DNA of 64,000 nucleotides from Anaerolineales bacterium. GTDB lineage: Bacteria; Chloroflexota; Anaerolineae; 4572-78; J111. The position numbers and the translations under genes are program-made. A model generated the notes under the pieces. The model saw nothing but the letters and a program-made list of their open reading frames with translations, ran no database searches and was not told where the DNA came from. Positions 35,397 through 44,130 of this stretch are shown one piece after another. Each line of letters starts with the position of its first letter. The stretch's first letter is position 1. The stretch spans positions 1 to 64,000 of the forward strand of contig JACKAU010000018.1 in NCBI GenBank assembly GCA_020634855.1. The letters run 5' to 3'.

Positions 35397-36545
35397 CTAC
35401 TCACTAACGGCGGCGATCAACTTGGCCAGGAGCGCGGTGCGGGGAATGATACTGTCGAGTTCGATATACTCATCGGGGCTGTGATCCAGCCCGCCGACCG
35501 GCCCTAACCCGTCGAGGATGGGGACGCCGGCTGCCGCGACGTAACTGGCGTCTGACACGCCGCCGGTCATGGCGCCCTTGACGGAAAAGCCCAGCGACTC
35601 GGCCAACTGTTGGGTCAATCGTTCCAGTTCAGCCACAGCCGGGGTATGTTCCATCGGCGGGCAGGCGGCGGTGGGTTCAGGGATGACCTCAAAGTGGACG
35701 TCGTCGAGGGGTTGGCTGAATAAGGCTCCGATGCTGGCCATCGCCGCCGCTAATTCAGCCTGGGTGAAGGCCCGCAGGTCGAGGCGGATGGTCGCTTGAT
35801 CGGCCACGACATTCGGCTCGGCCCCGCCGTTGAAGTTGCCGACATTGACGGTGACGCCCGTCTGCGGGTTGTTGAGCCGGGTCAGGGCATCGACCTGGCG
35901 GGCTAAGGCCACAATGGCGCTGCGGCCTTTCTCCGGCTCGACGCCGGCGTGGGCGGCGCGGCCGGTGGCGTTGACCGTATACCAGCGCAGCCCTTTGCGG
36001 GCGACGACGATATCGCCGTTTTCGCGGGCGGCTTCTAATGAAAAGGCCACATCAACCTGCCGGCTGACCGTTTGGATAAACGGCAGCGAGTAACGGGGGT
36101 GGGTCTCTTCATCGGATACGGATAGGTAGTAAATCGCGCCGAAATCTTCAAAGCCGGCGGCTAACAACGCTTCAATCGCATACAACCCGGCCAGCAGCCC
36201 CGCTTTCATATCGCATGTACCCGGCCCCAACAGCTTATTGCCTTGCATCACAATGGGCCGGCGGGCGACGGTGCCCAGCGGGTAAATAATATCGCTGTGG
36301 CCCACCAACAGAATTTTTTTCCGGCCTCGTCCCGGCCGGATGGCGAGCAGGTTGTCGCCGACCACAGCTTGGCGATCATACTCGACGGTAAAACCCAGCG
36401 TTTTAAGGCGGTCGGCCAGCCAGGCGTTGACCGCATCCACCCCGCCTTTACTGCGCCCGCCGGAGTCGATGCTGACCAAGGTCGCTAAATCGGCCAGGTA
36501 GGCATCGAGCTTGGCGGTTAGGGCGGCGACCAATGGATCGGTCAT
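35397..36545 (-). CDS. M20 family metallopeptidase (carboxypeptidase G2/ArgE-DapE type)
   Basis: A 382-residue di-zinc hydrolase of N-acyl or peptide bonds. Zinc ligands and catalysts are visible: His83 and Asp85 in VGHSDIIYP, Asp112 in GTCDMKAGL, Glu146/Glu147 in SDEETHP, and the dimerisation part starts with NATGRAAHAG. The pattern is closest to glutamate carboxypeptidase-like members. No signal peptide, so cytosolic. Its ATG overlaps the livG stop (ATGA), making it the last gene of the Liv operon and a likely processing enzyme for the imported compound. Confidence 0.9.
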   Translation of the reverse strand: MTDPLVAALTAKLDAYLADLATLVSIDSGGRSKGGVDAVNAWLADRLKTLGFTVEYDRQAVVGDNLLAIRPGRGRKKILLVGHSDIIYPLGTVARRPIVMQGNKLLGPGTCDMKAGLLAGLYAIEALLAAGFEDFGAIYYLSVSDEETHPRYSLPFIQTVSRQVDVAFSLEAARENGDIVVARKGLRWYTVNATGRAAHAGVEPEKGRSAIVALARQVDALTRLNNPQTGVTVNVGNFNGGAEPNVVADQATIRLDLRAFTQAELAAAMASIGALFSQPLDDVHFEVIPEPTAACPPMEHTPAVAELERLTQQLAESLGFSVKGAMTGGVSDASYVAAAGVPILDGLGPVGGLDHSPDEYIELDSIIPRTALLAKLIAAVSE

Positions 36546-37288
36546 AGTAGGGATTGCTCCTGGTGGCCTAGATAAGCTTCGATGACCGCGGGGTGTTGGC
36601 GAACATCTTGCGGCGCGCCTTCGGCAATGGTGCGGCCTTCATTGAGGACATGAATTTGATCGCATAACCGCATAATCAGTCGCAAATCGTGATCGATGAT
36701 GAGCATCCCGCAGCCGTATTCGGCGTCGTCGCGGACATCGTGGATCATAGCCAGCAGTTCTTCCGACTCGGTTTCGTTCAAGCCGGCCGCCGGTTCGTCG
36801 AGCAGCAGGATTTTGGGGCGCGTCCCCAGCGCGCGGGCGATTTCCAGGCGGCGCTGGATGCCGTAAGGCAGCGCCCCGGCCTGAGTCGAGCGCCACTGCG
36901 TCAGATCAAATCGATCCAGCAGGGCCGTAACCCGATCATCAATCCCCCCCGTTTCAACGGCCATCACGCCGGCTTCGACATTCTCGGCCACGGTTAAATG
37001 GGTGAAGAGCCGAATCGTTTGAAAGGTACGGGCGATGCCTAACCGGGCGATACGATCTGAGCGTAACCCGGTAATATTGGTATCGCCCAGCCATATCTCC
37101 CCCTTATCACAGGGCAAAACGCCGCTGATCACGTTCAATAGGGTGGTTTTGCCGGAGCCATTGGGGCCAATCAAGCCCCAGATGGTTCCGACCGGCACGG
37201 TCAGCGAGACTTTCAGCAGCGCCTGGAGGCCACTAAAGCTCTTCGACACATTGATCGCCCTTAGACCACTCATCGCCGCCTCAGCCAT
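36542..37288 (-). CDS. livG: Liv-type ABC transporter ATP-binding protein LivG (set 1)
   Basis: A 248-residue ATPase for uptake of branched-chain amino acids or related compounds. Walker A is GPNGSGKTT, the signature region is unusually GALPYGIQRRLEIARAL, as in LivG proteins, Walker B LLLDEPAAGLN, and the H-loop is in IIDHD. The start shares one base with the livM stop. Transcribed in the order K, F, H, M, G. Substrate range is inferred only; operon context suggests an amide- or glutamyl-containing compound. Confidence 0.93.
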   Translation of the reverse strand: MAEAAMSGLRAINVSKSFSGLQALLKVSLTVPVGTIWGLIGPNGSGKTTLLNVISGVLPCDKGEIWLGDTNITGLRSDRIARLGIARTFQTIRLFTHLTVAENVEAGVMAVETGGIDDRVTALLDRFDLTQWRSTQAGALPYGIQRRLEIARALGTRPKILLLDEPAAGLNETESEELLAMIHDVRDDAEYGCGMLIIDHDLRLIMRLCDQIHVLNEGRTIAEGAPQDVRQHPAVIEAYLGHQEQSLL

Positions 37289-38307
37289 CAGCGTTTGCCT
37301 CCGACTTCGCGCTGGCCGAGCAACCCTTCCGGCCGGTAAATCAGAATAATCATAATCAGCACGGCCACCGCCAACTGCACCAAGCCGGGCAGTTCCGGGA
37401 TCGACAGCGGGCCGAGGGTAAAGCCGCCTTCCAAGTCGCGGAGCATTTCGCTAACCCCTGTGACCACGGCTGCGCCGACGACCGCGCCGCTAACCGACCC
37501 CAACCCACCTATCACCAGCATCGATAGGACAGTAAAGGTTTCGACAAAATAGAATTGATCCGGGCCAAAGGCCAGAATATTCTGCGCCCACAGCGCGCCG
37601 GCGCTGCCCATCAGCGCCCCGCTGACCAACCAGCCGATCAGCCGCACCCGCACCAGATTAATGCCGATAGTTTGCGCGGCGAGCGGCTGCTCTCGTGACG
37701 CCTGCAAATGAAGCCCGGTCGGGCTGGCTTTGAACAGCAGCGCCAGGCCAATGATGATGATAATGCCGCTCAGCGCCACCCACAAATTGATACCGCGAGG
37801 AATGCCGTACAGCCCGATAGTTCCCCGCGTGACCGTCTCCCAATTAGAGAAGATCGCGTGCATCATCACCAACAGGGCCAGGGTCGCCATCGCCATCGCT
37901 TGTTCCTGCATCCGGGCTAAGGCCAAGCCGGTCAACAGCGCCACCAGAAAAGCCACCAGAGCGCCGCCCAAGGTGGCCGTGACCAACCCCGTTTCAAGGT
38001 TCATCAGTATGGCCGGCAGCATCGGCAGCGCCCGCTCTTTGACATTGGGTGGAATGGTCAACAGCGCCGCCGTATAGGCGCCGACGCCAAAGAAGGCCAC
38101 GTGCCCAAATGAAACGATGCCGGAATTGCCGACAAATACCTGCAAGGAGACCACCAAAGTACACAGCAGAAAGAAGTTCGTGGCGATGCGAATGAGATTG
38201 GCATCGTCCCAAAGCCATACCCCCCCGCCGGCCAGCAGCAGCAGCAGCGATAAAACTAGCCAGGTTCGCCCACTAACGGCCAAACGCCGGCGCGACCAGT
38301 TGCTCAT
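37288..38307 (-). CDS. livM: Liv-type ABC transporter permease LivM (set 1)
   Basis: A 339-residue membrane permease with about nine hydrophobic segments. Family marks are FVGNSGIVSFGHVAFFGVGAYTAALL near residue 50-75, and GGLGSVSGAVVGAAVVT near 260-280, the coupling region for the ATPases. It overlaps livH upstream and livG downstream by one base each, so the permeases are made in fixed order. The length is normal. Confidence 0.93.
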   Translation of the reverse strand: MSNWSRRRLAVSGRTWLVLSLLLLLAGGGVWLWDDANLIRIATNFFLLCTLVVSLQVFVGNSGIVSFGHVAFFGVGAYTAALLTIPPNVKERALPMLPAILMNLETGLVTATLGGALVAFLVALLTGLALARMQEQAMAMATLALLVMMHAIFSNWETVTRGTIGLYGIPRGINLWVALSGIIIIIGLALLFKASPTGLHLQASREQPLAAQTIGINLVRVRLIGWLVSGALMGSAGALWAQNILAFGPDQFYFVETFTVLSMLVIGGLGSVSGAVVGAAVVTGVSEMLRDLEGGFTLGPLSIPELPGLVQLAVAVLIMIILIYRPEGLLGQREVGGKR

Positions 38308-39200
38308 TAGACCCGCTCCGCAGTCTGGGCCGCAATGAGACCCTGCGGCCTGAAATAGAGAATCACCACCACGGCGATCAAGGCAAAAGCTTCGGTGTAC
38401 GGGCGAAATTCAATCGGCAAAACGACGTCCAGCGTCACTTCCAGGAACGCCAGCACGAAGCCGCCCAGAACGGCCCCCCACAAATTCCCCAACCCGCCGA
38501 TGACCACCGCGATAAAGGCTTTGAGGATCGGCACGAAGCCCATATCCGGCGTAACCGTGCCTCGGCGAGCCACCCACAGCACCCCGGCCACCCCGGCCAG
38601 CAAGCCGGAGATAGCAAACGCCAGCGAGATGACTCGATTGGCGCGGATGCCCATCAATCGCGCCACCTCAAAATCGAGCGCGGCGGCGCGGATGGCCAGC
38701 CCCCACGAGGTGCGCTGTAAAAAGGCGGCCAGCAAGCCCAAGGCGGCCAGCCCAACGCCCAGCGTGATCATCGGCAGCACCCCAATTTGAAACGTGCCAA
38801 AACGCCAGACCTCATCAAAAATACCCGGCACCGGCACCCCCTTAGGGCGCGGCGATACCAATTGTCGAATCAAGTTTTGGATTATAACGGCGACGGCAAA
38901 TGAAGAAAAAAGCAGCGTGACAAACGGGGCGCGACGCAGCGGCCGGAAGGCAATTTGCTCGATCAGCACCGACGCCAGGGTGGCAAAGATGACGCCGGCC
39001 ACCGCCGCCGTCACAAACGAGGTTTGGGCGGCCACCAGCCAAAACATCACGTAACCGGTGATGGTCACCAGTTCCCCAAACGCGAAGTTCAACATCCCCA
39101 ACACGCTGAATACCATCGCCAAACCCAAGGCCAGCAGAGCGTAGATACTGCCGAGACTCAGAGCGTTAATCAATTGCTGGACGAGTAGTTCAGGCGTCAT
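38307..39200 (-). CDS. livH: Liv-type ABC transporter permease LivH (set 1)
   Basis: A 297-residue permease with eight membrane segments. ALSLGSIYALLALGLAMVFSVLGMLNFAFGELV at the N-terminus (given here as a position range of residues 13-44) and the coupling motif around 222-245, VVIGGLGNLWGAVLGGFVLA, are typical of LivH. The start overlaps the livF stop (ATGA). Pairs with LivM to form the channel. Confidence 0.93.
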   Translation of the reverse strand: MTPELLVQQLINALSLGSIYALLALGLAMVFSVLGMLNFAFGELVTITGYVMFWLVAAQTSFVTAAVAGVIFATLASVLIEQIAFRPLRRAPFVTLLFSSFAVAVIIQNLIRQLVSPRPKGVPVPGIFDEVWRFGTFQIGVLPMITLGVGLAALGLLAAFLQRTSWGLAIRAAALDFEVARLMGIRANRVISLAFAISGLLAGVAGVLWVARRGTVTPDMGFVPILKAFIAVVIGGLGNLWGAVLGGFVLAFLEVTLDVVLPIEFRPYTEAFALIAVVVILYFRPQGLIAAQTAERV

Positions 39201-39907
39201 GCGTCTCCCAGATAGGCTCGCTCCAAGTCAAGCCCGCCTTTCTGAAATTCTTCGGCCCGACCGGCGGCCTGCATCTGTCCGGAGGCCAGCACATAAGCCC
39301 GGTCGGAAATTTCCAAGGCCTGGCGGGCGTTTTGCTCGACTAAAATGATGGTCAGTCCCTCCCCGCGTAACCGCTGGATGAGTTGGAAGGTATCTTGCAC
39401 TAAAATAGGGGCCAAGCCCAGCGAGGGTTCATCGAGCAGCATCAATTGGGGCCGACTCATCAGGGCGCGACCAATCGCCAGCATTTGCTGCTGCCCGCCG
39501 GACAGCGTGCCGCCTAACTGCGCTCGCCGCTCGGCCAAAATGGGGAATTGGTTAAAAACAAAGGCTAGGCTCTCGTCAACCACCCGCTTGTTGCGCACCA
39601 GATAAGCGCCGGCCCACAGATTCTCCAACACGGTCAAACGCGAAAAAATGCGGCGCCCCTCCGGCACCAGGGCGATCCCGTGCGCCAGATTTTCCTCCGG
39701 CGACCGGCCGTCGATGCGGGCAGCCTGATAGCTAATCTCACCTTGCTGCGGCCGCATCAAGCCGACGATCGTCCGCAGCAAGGTGCTTTTGCCGCCGCCG
39801 TTCGGCCCTAAGACCGATACAATTTCTCCTTTTTCAACGTTGAGGGAGATGCCGTGGATAACTTCAACCGGCCCGTAATTGACTACTAGATTGCGTACTT
39901 GTAACAA
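39197..39907 (-). CDS. livF: Liv-type ABC transporter ATP-binding protein LivF (set 1)
   Basis: A 236-residue ATPase; Walker A GPNGGGKST, signature LSGGQQQMLAIGRAL, Walker B LLLDEPSLGL and H-loop IILVEQN are intact. This is the second ATPase of the Liv pair and drives transport with LivG. It follows livK after 150 bases that contain an inverted-word hairpin, which may lower expression of the membrane parts relative to the binding protein. Confidence 0.93.
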   Translation of the reverse strand: MLQVRNLVVNYGPVEVIHGISLNVEKGEIVSVLGPNGGGKSTLLRTIVGLMRPQQGEISYQAARIDGRSPEENLAHGIALVPEGRRIFSRLTVLENLWAGAYLVRNKRVVDESLAFVFNQFPILAERRAQLGGTLSGGQQQMLAIGRALMSRPQLMLLDEPSLGLAPILVQDTFQLIQRLRGEGLTIILVEQNARQALEISDRAYVLASGQMQAAGRAEEFQKGGLDLERAYLGDA

Positions 39908-39980
39908 AATCTTGTCCCGGAAGGATTAAAGTTTAAGAAACGGAAATCAAATGGCCCCCTATTTCTGGGAACAGTAATTA

Positions 39981-40028
39981 GTAATTGGTAATTAGCGATT
40001 GATTTACCAATTACTAATTACCAATTAC
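39981..40028. repeat. Inverted-word hairpin inside the Liv operon (GTAATTGGTAATTAG)
   Basis: GTAATTGGTAATTAG (39981-39995) is perfectly repeated inverted at 40014-40028 around 18 bases; further copies of the word lie outside. It sits between livK and livF, where operons for binding-protein transporters often have an mRNA-stabilising or partial-terminator hairpin. Confidence 0.65.
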
Positions 40029-40058
40029 CTAACCCAAGTGTGGACGTTATTCAATTCA

Positions 40059-41342
40059 CTATGGTTCAGGAATGTAATCAGGCAGCACCTGATCGACAAA
40101 GACTAATTCGCCATTCTCCACCTTGACCAGGGTTACGGCTTTATCGGCGCGGCGGGTGTCGGGGTTCACGGTCATGGCGCCGGTGACGCCTTCAAAATTG
40201 GCGATTTGTTTTAGCCCTTCGATGATAGCGGCCGGGTCGGCTGAGCCGGCGGTTTCGATGGCATTTTTGACCATATAGATTTCATCGTAGCCGACCCCGT
40301 AAACCACCGAGTCAGGCGCGGCACCCGTACCGGCTTCATATTTCGCAAAGAAGTCGGCCAGAGCGTTGCCTTCGCTGGGGAAGGCGTGGGTGGTGAAGAC
40401 CATGCCTTCGACCGCTTCACCGGCATCCAACAGTGAGGCGTCGTGGTTGCCGTCGGTCGAGATGAGCGGCGTCTCAACGCCGGCGGCCCGCAGTTGGCGC
40501 ACAAAGATGGGCGTATCGGGAATGAACATCGCGGTGAAAAGGACATCGGGCTGTTCCGGCAGTCCGGCGATAGCCGTGACCAACGCGGAATAGTCGCCGG
40601 CGTCGATGCGGTATTGCTCTTCGCCAATGACCTGGCCGCCCAAATGCTCAAAGCTCTCGCTGAAGTAGTCGATCATTTTATCGGTGTAGGGGATTTCGGT
40701 GGAGCGGATAACGAAGGCGGTGCGGTAGCCTTGCTCGTAGGCGTATTGGGCCGCCAGCGCCCCCTGAATGGTGTCGCTCATCACCAGTTGAAAGGCGCAG
40801 TCGCCGGCGTCGCCGACCAGTGTCGGCGCGGTGCCGTCGCCGGTCGAGATGGGAATGCCCTGGCTGCAAGCGACCGTGGCCTGAGCCAAAAACGGATCGC
40901 CGGTGGTGCCGATGATGTAGGAGACGCCGCCTTCGCCCAGAATTTCCTCCAGCAGTTGGATACTCAGCGCCTGATCATTTTTCCCGTCTTTGGTGATTAA
41001 CTCCAACGGGGCACCGAGCACGCCCCCGGCGGCGTTAATTTCATCGACGGCAAATTGCGCCCCGCCGCGCACCGGCAAGTCGTAAAAGGAATAGACGTCG
41101 CTGAAATCACCCACATAAGCGATTTTGATCGGCTCGCCGCTGGCGGCTTCAGCCTCGGCCGCTTCTTCGGTCGGTGCGGCTTCTTCGATTGGCGCGGCTT
41201 CTTCGGCCGGCGCGGCTTCAGTCGGTTCGACGGCTGCCGCCTCTTCTGTGGCCGGGGCCGGCGTGGGGGCCGATTGGCAAGCGGCCGCTACAAATAAGAG
41301 CACCAGGGCCAGCACCCCGATTTTCCATTCTACTTTTTTCAT
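40059..41342 (-). CDS. livK: Liv-type ABC transporter substrate-binding lipoprotein LivK (set 1)
   Basis: A 427-residue exported binding protein. The signal peptide ends at a lipobox-like AAAC with Cys22; then follows a low-complexity linker of Glu/Ala/Pro (about 25-63) and a Peripla_BP_6 domain starting IKIAYVGDFSD. Features such as NAAGGVLGAPLELITKDG and the GVGYDEIYMVKNAIE part fit amino-acid or amide binding proteins. AAGGAGG is before the ATG at 41342; a longer frame from 41387 would spoil the signal. The gene follows the amidohydrolase by 138 bases. Confidence 0.92.
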   Translation of the reverse strand: MKKVEWKIGVLALVLLFVAAACQSAPTPAPATEEAAAVEPTEAAPAEEAAPIEEAAPTEEAAEAEAASGEPIKIAYVGDFSDVYSFYDLPVRGGAQFAVDEINAAGGVLGAPLELITKDGKNDQALSIQLLEEILGEGGVSYIIGTTGDPFLAQATVACSQGIPISTGDGTAPTLVGDAGDCAFQLVMSDTIQGALAAQYAYEQGYRTAFVIRSTEIPYTDKMIDYFSESFEHLGGQVIGEEQYRIDAGDYSALVTAIAGLPEQPDVLFTAMFIPDTPIFVRQLRAAGVETPLISTDGNHDASLLDAGEAVEGMVFTTHAFPSEGNALADFFAKYEAGTGAAPDSVVYGVGYDEIYMVKNAIETAGSADPAAIIEGLKQIANFEGVTGAMTVNPDTRRADKAVTLVKVENGELVFVDQVLPDYIPEP

Positions 41343-41480
41343 TTTCTCCTCCTTAGGGAATTTTGAGATTGAATAGGTTATGGTCAAATACCGTTAGAAT
41401 TCAGAACAAGCTTCTAATTTCTAGTTTCTCATTTTTGTACGACTAGGAAAAACTCATAAAAATATGAGGTCACCGCTTCT

Positions 41481-42647
41481 TTAAGTCAAGCTATGCAGCC
41501 GCAGCACATTCCGGCTGAGGATAGCTTGGCCGATCTGTTCCGCTTCTTGAGTGGTCATAAAATCTCGCTCGACGGCGCTGCTTAGCACCCGTTCCAACGC
41601 CGCGCGGCCCTCTTTGGCCGAGATCCACAAGATCTCCGGTTCCGAAGCTTCGTCGGAGCCGTACAGGATTTTATTGGTCGGGACCGCGCCGATCACCTGG
41701 GTCAAAACCCGATCCATATCAAGCATACCCCAAGGCAGATAAAGCGACAACTCCAAATAGGCCAATGGATACAAGGAGGCCAGGTAGGTGGCTTCACCTA
41801 ACCAGGGGAACCCACTGTGAATGAGGACGGTGGGTTGATCGGCAAAGCGGGTCAACAGCGGCCCTAAATTAGTCGGCCGGGCGTGCGACAGCACCACATC
41901 GGTATCGCCCGCGCCGGAGTGGATGTGAACCGGGCGCTCGTACTTTTTGGCGATTTCAAAGGTGACGTTCAACAGATGGTCGCGCAGCGGCTTGCTGGTA
42001 TCCCGGCCTTCACGCCAGCCGGCGGTTTGCCAGCGTTGGTACGAGGCGGCGACCTCATCGCGGTTGGGGGTGCCGACATCCAAACCGGTGCGGTAAGCGA
42101 TGATCGATTTGAAGGCCACACAGCGCGGGTCTTGGGCGGCGCTTTCGAGTTCGGCCCGGAAAGCCTCTTCCAGCGCGGCGGCGTTTTGGGTTTGTTGGCG
42201 CGCCGCCTCGATCATCGGCTCGATGCGGGCCACCCGATGAATGGTCGCGCCCACCAATTTTTGCATCTCAAGCTGATCGACTTTGGGCAGCGGGAAGCCG
42301 TCATCAACAAACATGGCGCTGAGATTGGCGTCGCGCATCAACCCGGAAACGTACGCTTGGGGATCGGCTTCCAGCGCGGCGTGGCGAGTCTGGAACAGCT
42401 CCGCCGGAGAACAATCCAGATACGCCGCCAACCGGCGGCGGGTGACCATCGCCATCAGAGTGTGATCGGTCGTCGCCGAGACGGCTCCGGCCAGCGCCGG
42501 ATCGACTCCGGTGGCCGAACCAAAGCACATACCCATGACCGTAATCCGGTCGAGGAATCCTTCAGGCGGCGCGTTGACCAGATTCTCGGCCCGAAAGCCG
42601 TGAGAGTGGGCATCAATAATCGGGGCCTGACTTAAATCAACTTTCAT
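41481..42647 (-). CDS. Amidohydrolase family 2 protein (FluG/NodGS N-domain-like)
   Basis: A 388-residue metal-dependent hydrolase with a TIM-barrel fold. IIDAHSHG (His14, His16) starts the metal site; HIHSGAGDTD, VLIHSGFPW and LYGSDEASEPE hold the further His and Asp ligands. Its ATG overlaps the stop of the glutamine synthetase-like gene (ATGA). In fungal FluG and plant NodGS the same two domains are fused into one chain, so the pair probably works together on one substrate. The reaction is unknown. ATG at 42647 has GGAGGT; the longer TTG frame is rejected. Confidence 0.85.
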   Translation of the reverse strand: MKVDLSQAPIIDAHSHGFRAENLVNAPPEGFLDRITVMGMCFGSATGVDPALAGAVSATTDHTLMAMVTRRRLAAYLDCSPAELFQTRHAALEADPQAYVSGLMRDANLSAMFVDDGFPLPKVDQLEMQKLVGATIHRVARIEPMIEAARQQTQNAAALEEAFRAELESAAQDPRCVAFKSIIAYRTGLDVGTPNRDEVAASYQRWQTAGWREGRDTSKPLRDHLLNVTFEIAKKYERPVHIHSGAGDTDVVLSHARPTNLGPLLTRFADQPTVLIHSGFPWLGEATYLASLYPLAYLELSLYLPWGMLDMDRVLTQVIGAVPTNKILYGSDEASEPEILWISAKEGRAALERVLSSAVERDFMTTQEAEQIGQAILSRNVLRLHSLT

Positions 42648-44002
42648 CCGTACCTCCAACGTAGGGTCTCGGTTAATTGGGCTTGATCCATCTGGCCGTA
42701 ACTATCCCATTCCAGCTGGCGTGAGGCCAGAAAGGCTTCAAATTGAGCGTCGCCCATCGTCTGCCGGGCAAAATCGGACTGGGCCAGTCGATCGATGGCT
42801 TGGCCCAGGTCGACGGGCAATCGATACACTTGGTTGGCCTCTCGCTCGGCTTCGGACAGGCTGGACGGATTGATTTGGAGCGGCTGCGGCAGGTTCAGCC
42901 CTCGCTCCAAACCGTCAAGGGCCGAACCTAACAGCATCGCCATCGCCAAATAAGGATTGGCGGTGTGATCGATGGTTTTCAGCTCCATATTGGCGGCCCG
43001 ATCCCGGCTGCCGGCCGTACCTTTGATCAGGCGAATGGCCGCTTCCCGGTTTTCGTGGCCCCAGCAGGTGAAGCCGCCAGACCAATGATCGGGTAGAAGC
43101 CGGCTGTAACTGAGGACACTCGGCGCGTAGACGGCCACTAAATCGCGCAAATGGGTCAACACGCCGGCAGCTAAAGCTTCGCCGGTGGGGGTTAAGCCTT
43201 CCGGTCCATCGCCGTTGGTTATCAGGTTTTGCCCCGCTTGCCAGGCGCTAAAATGGAGGTGGCAGCCGTTGCCAACCGCCCCTTCCAACACCAGCGGCGC
43301 GAAAGCGGTTTTAAAGCCATGCCGGGCGGCGACGCGGCGAATCGTGGTCCGAGCCAAAACATGCTGATCGGCGGCGGCCACCGGCCCAAGCGCCCCGAAC
43401 GACATCTCGACTTGGCCCATCGAATACTCGGGGTGAAATTGAGCGACTTGAATGCCTTGTTCTTCGAGCGTGGTCACGACCTCGACGGCGAAGCCTTCCA
43501 GCGGCAGCAGCGCGATGGGGCTGTAGCCGGGGCCGTCGTGAACCGGCTCGTCATTGGCGGTGAGCAGCGTAAACTCTATTTCAAAGGCGGTTTTGAAGGT
43601 AATGCCTTGGGCGGCAGCGGTATCGACTAAGCGTTTGAGCAGGCTGCGCTGGCAGATCGGCATGACATTCAAATCCTGGTCATATTGATCGACCGGCGCC
43701 CAGGCCCACCCCGGCGCGCCGGACAGTTCGACCATAGCGGCCAGGTCGGGGATGAGGCGCATATCGCCGGAGGGGGTATCGTAGCCGGGGCTGGCGGTGA
43801 TATGGTCATCGACGGCAAAAACCGCGAACACGGTGGACAGTCCGATGCCAAATTGGGCCGCGCTAGCCAGCCGGTCAATCGGCACGCATTTAACTCGCGT
43901 CACCCCGGCATTATCGACCAAGGTGCAAGCTACTAAGCGCACCCCGTTTTCTTTGAATTTCTGAATGGCTGTGTTTGAATTTTCGGTCAAGTCGTTCTCC
44001 AT
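42644..44002 (-). CDS. Glutamine synthetase family protein (gamma-glutamyl ligase-like)
   Basis: A 452-residue member of the GSI fold that joins glutamate to ammonia or an amine with ATP. Visible are AFEIEFTLL (metal Glu), HPEYSMGQVEMSF, the GNGCHLHFSAW motif (ATP/metal His) and ENREAAIRLI with SRDRAANMELKTIDHTANPYLA. It lacks the Tyr-adenylylation loop of ordinary GlnA and resembles glutamylpolyamine or glutamylamide synthetases and the GS half of NodGS/FluG. No ribosome-binding site is visible before the ATG. It overlaps the amidohydrolase gene. True amine substrate is unknown. Confidence 0.85.
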   Translation of the reverse strand: MENDLTENSNTAIQKFKENGVRLVACTLVDNAGVTRVKCVPIDRLASAAQFGIGLSTVFAVFAVDDHITASPGYDTPSGDMRLIPDLAAMVELSGAPGWAWAPVDQYDQDLNVMPICQRSLLKRLVDTAAAQGITFKTAFEIEFTLLTANDEPVHDGPGYSPIALLPLEGFAVEVVTTLEEQGIQVAQFHPEYSMGQVEMSFGALGPVAAADQHVLARTTIRRVAARHGFKTAFAPLVLEGAVGNGCHLHFSAWQAGQNLITNGDGPEGLTPTGEALAAGVLTHLRDLVAVYAPSVLSYSRLLPDHWSGGFTCWGHENREAAIRLIKGTAGSRDRAANMELKTIDHTANPYLAMAMLLGSALDGLERGLNLPQPLQINPSSLSEAEREANQVYRLPVDLGQAIDRLAQSDFARQTMGDAQFEAFLASRQLEWDSYGQMDQAQLTETLRWRYG

Positions 44003-44010
44003 GAAATAGT

Positions 44011-44130
44011 AGGGGGATGGTTAGATGGATAGTTGGTTGGTTGGTTGGTTGGTTAGTTGGTTGGTTGGTTGGTTGTTCCTGATCAACCAGCGATCTATCC
44101 AACCAACTATCTAACCATCTAACTAGCCAA
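44011..44130. repeat. Intergenic inverted-word repeat (GGTTGGTTGG / CCAACCAACT)
   Basis: Left half: GGATGGTTAGATGG, then (TTGG)n with GTTAGTTGG; right half: CTATCCAACCAACT and CTAACCATCTAACTAG. It fills the gap between the FAD enzyme and the glutamine synthetase-like gene and shares its word with 29251-29362. Confidence 0.65.
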
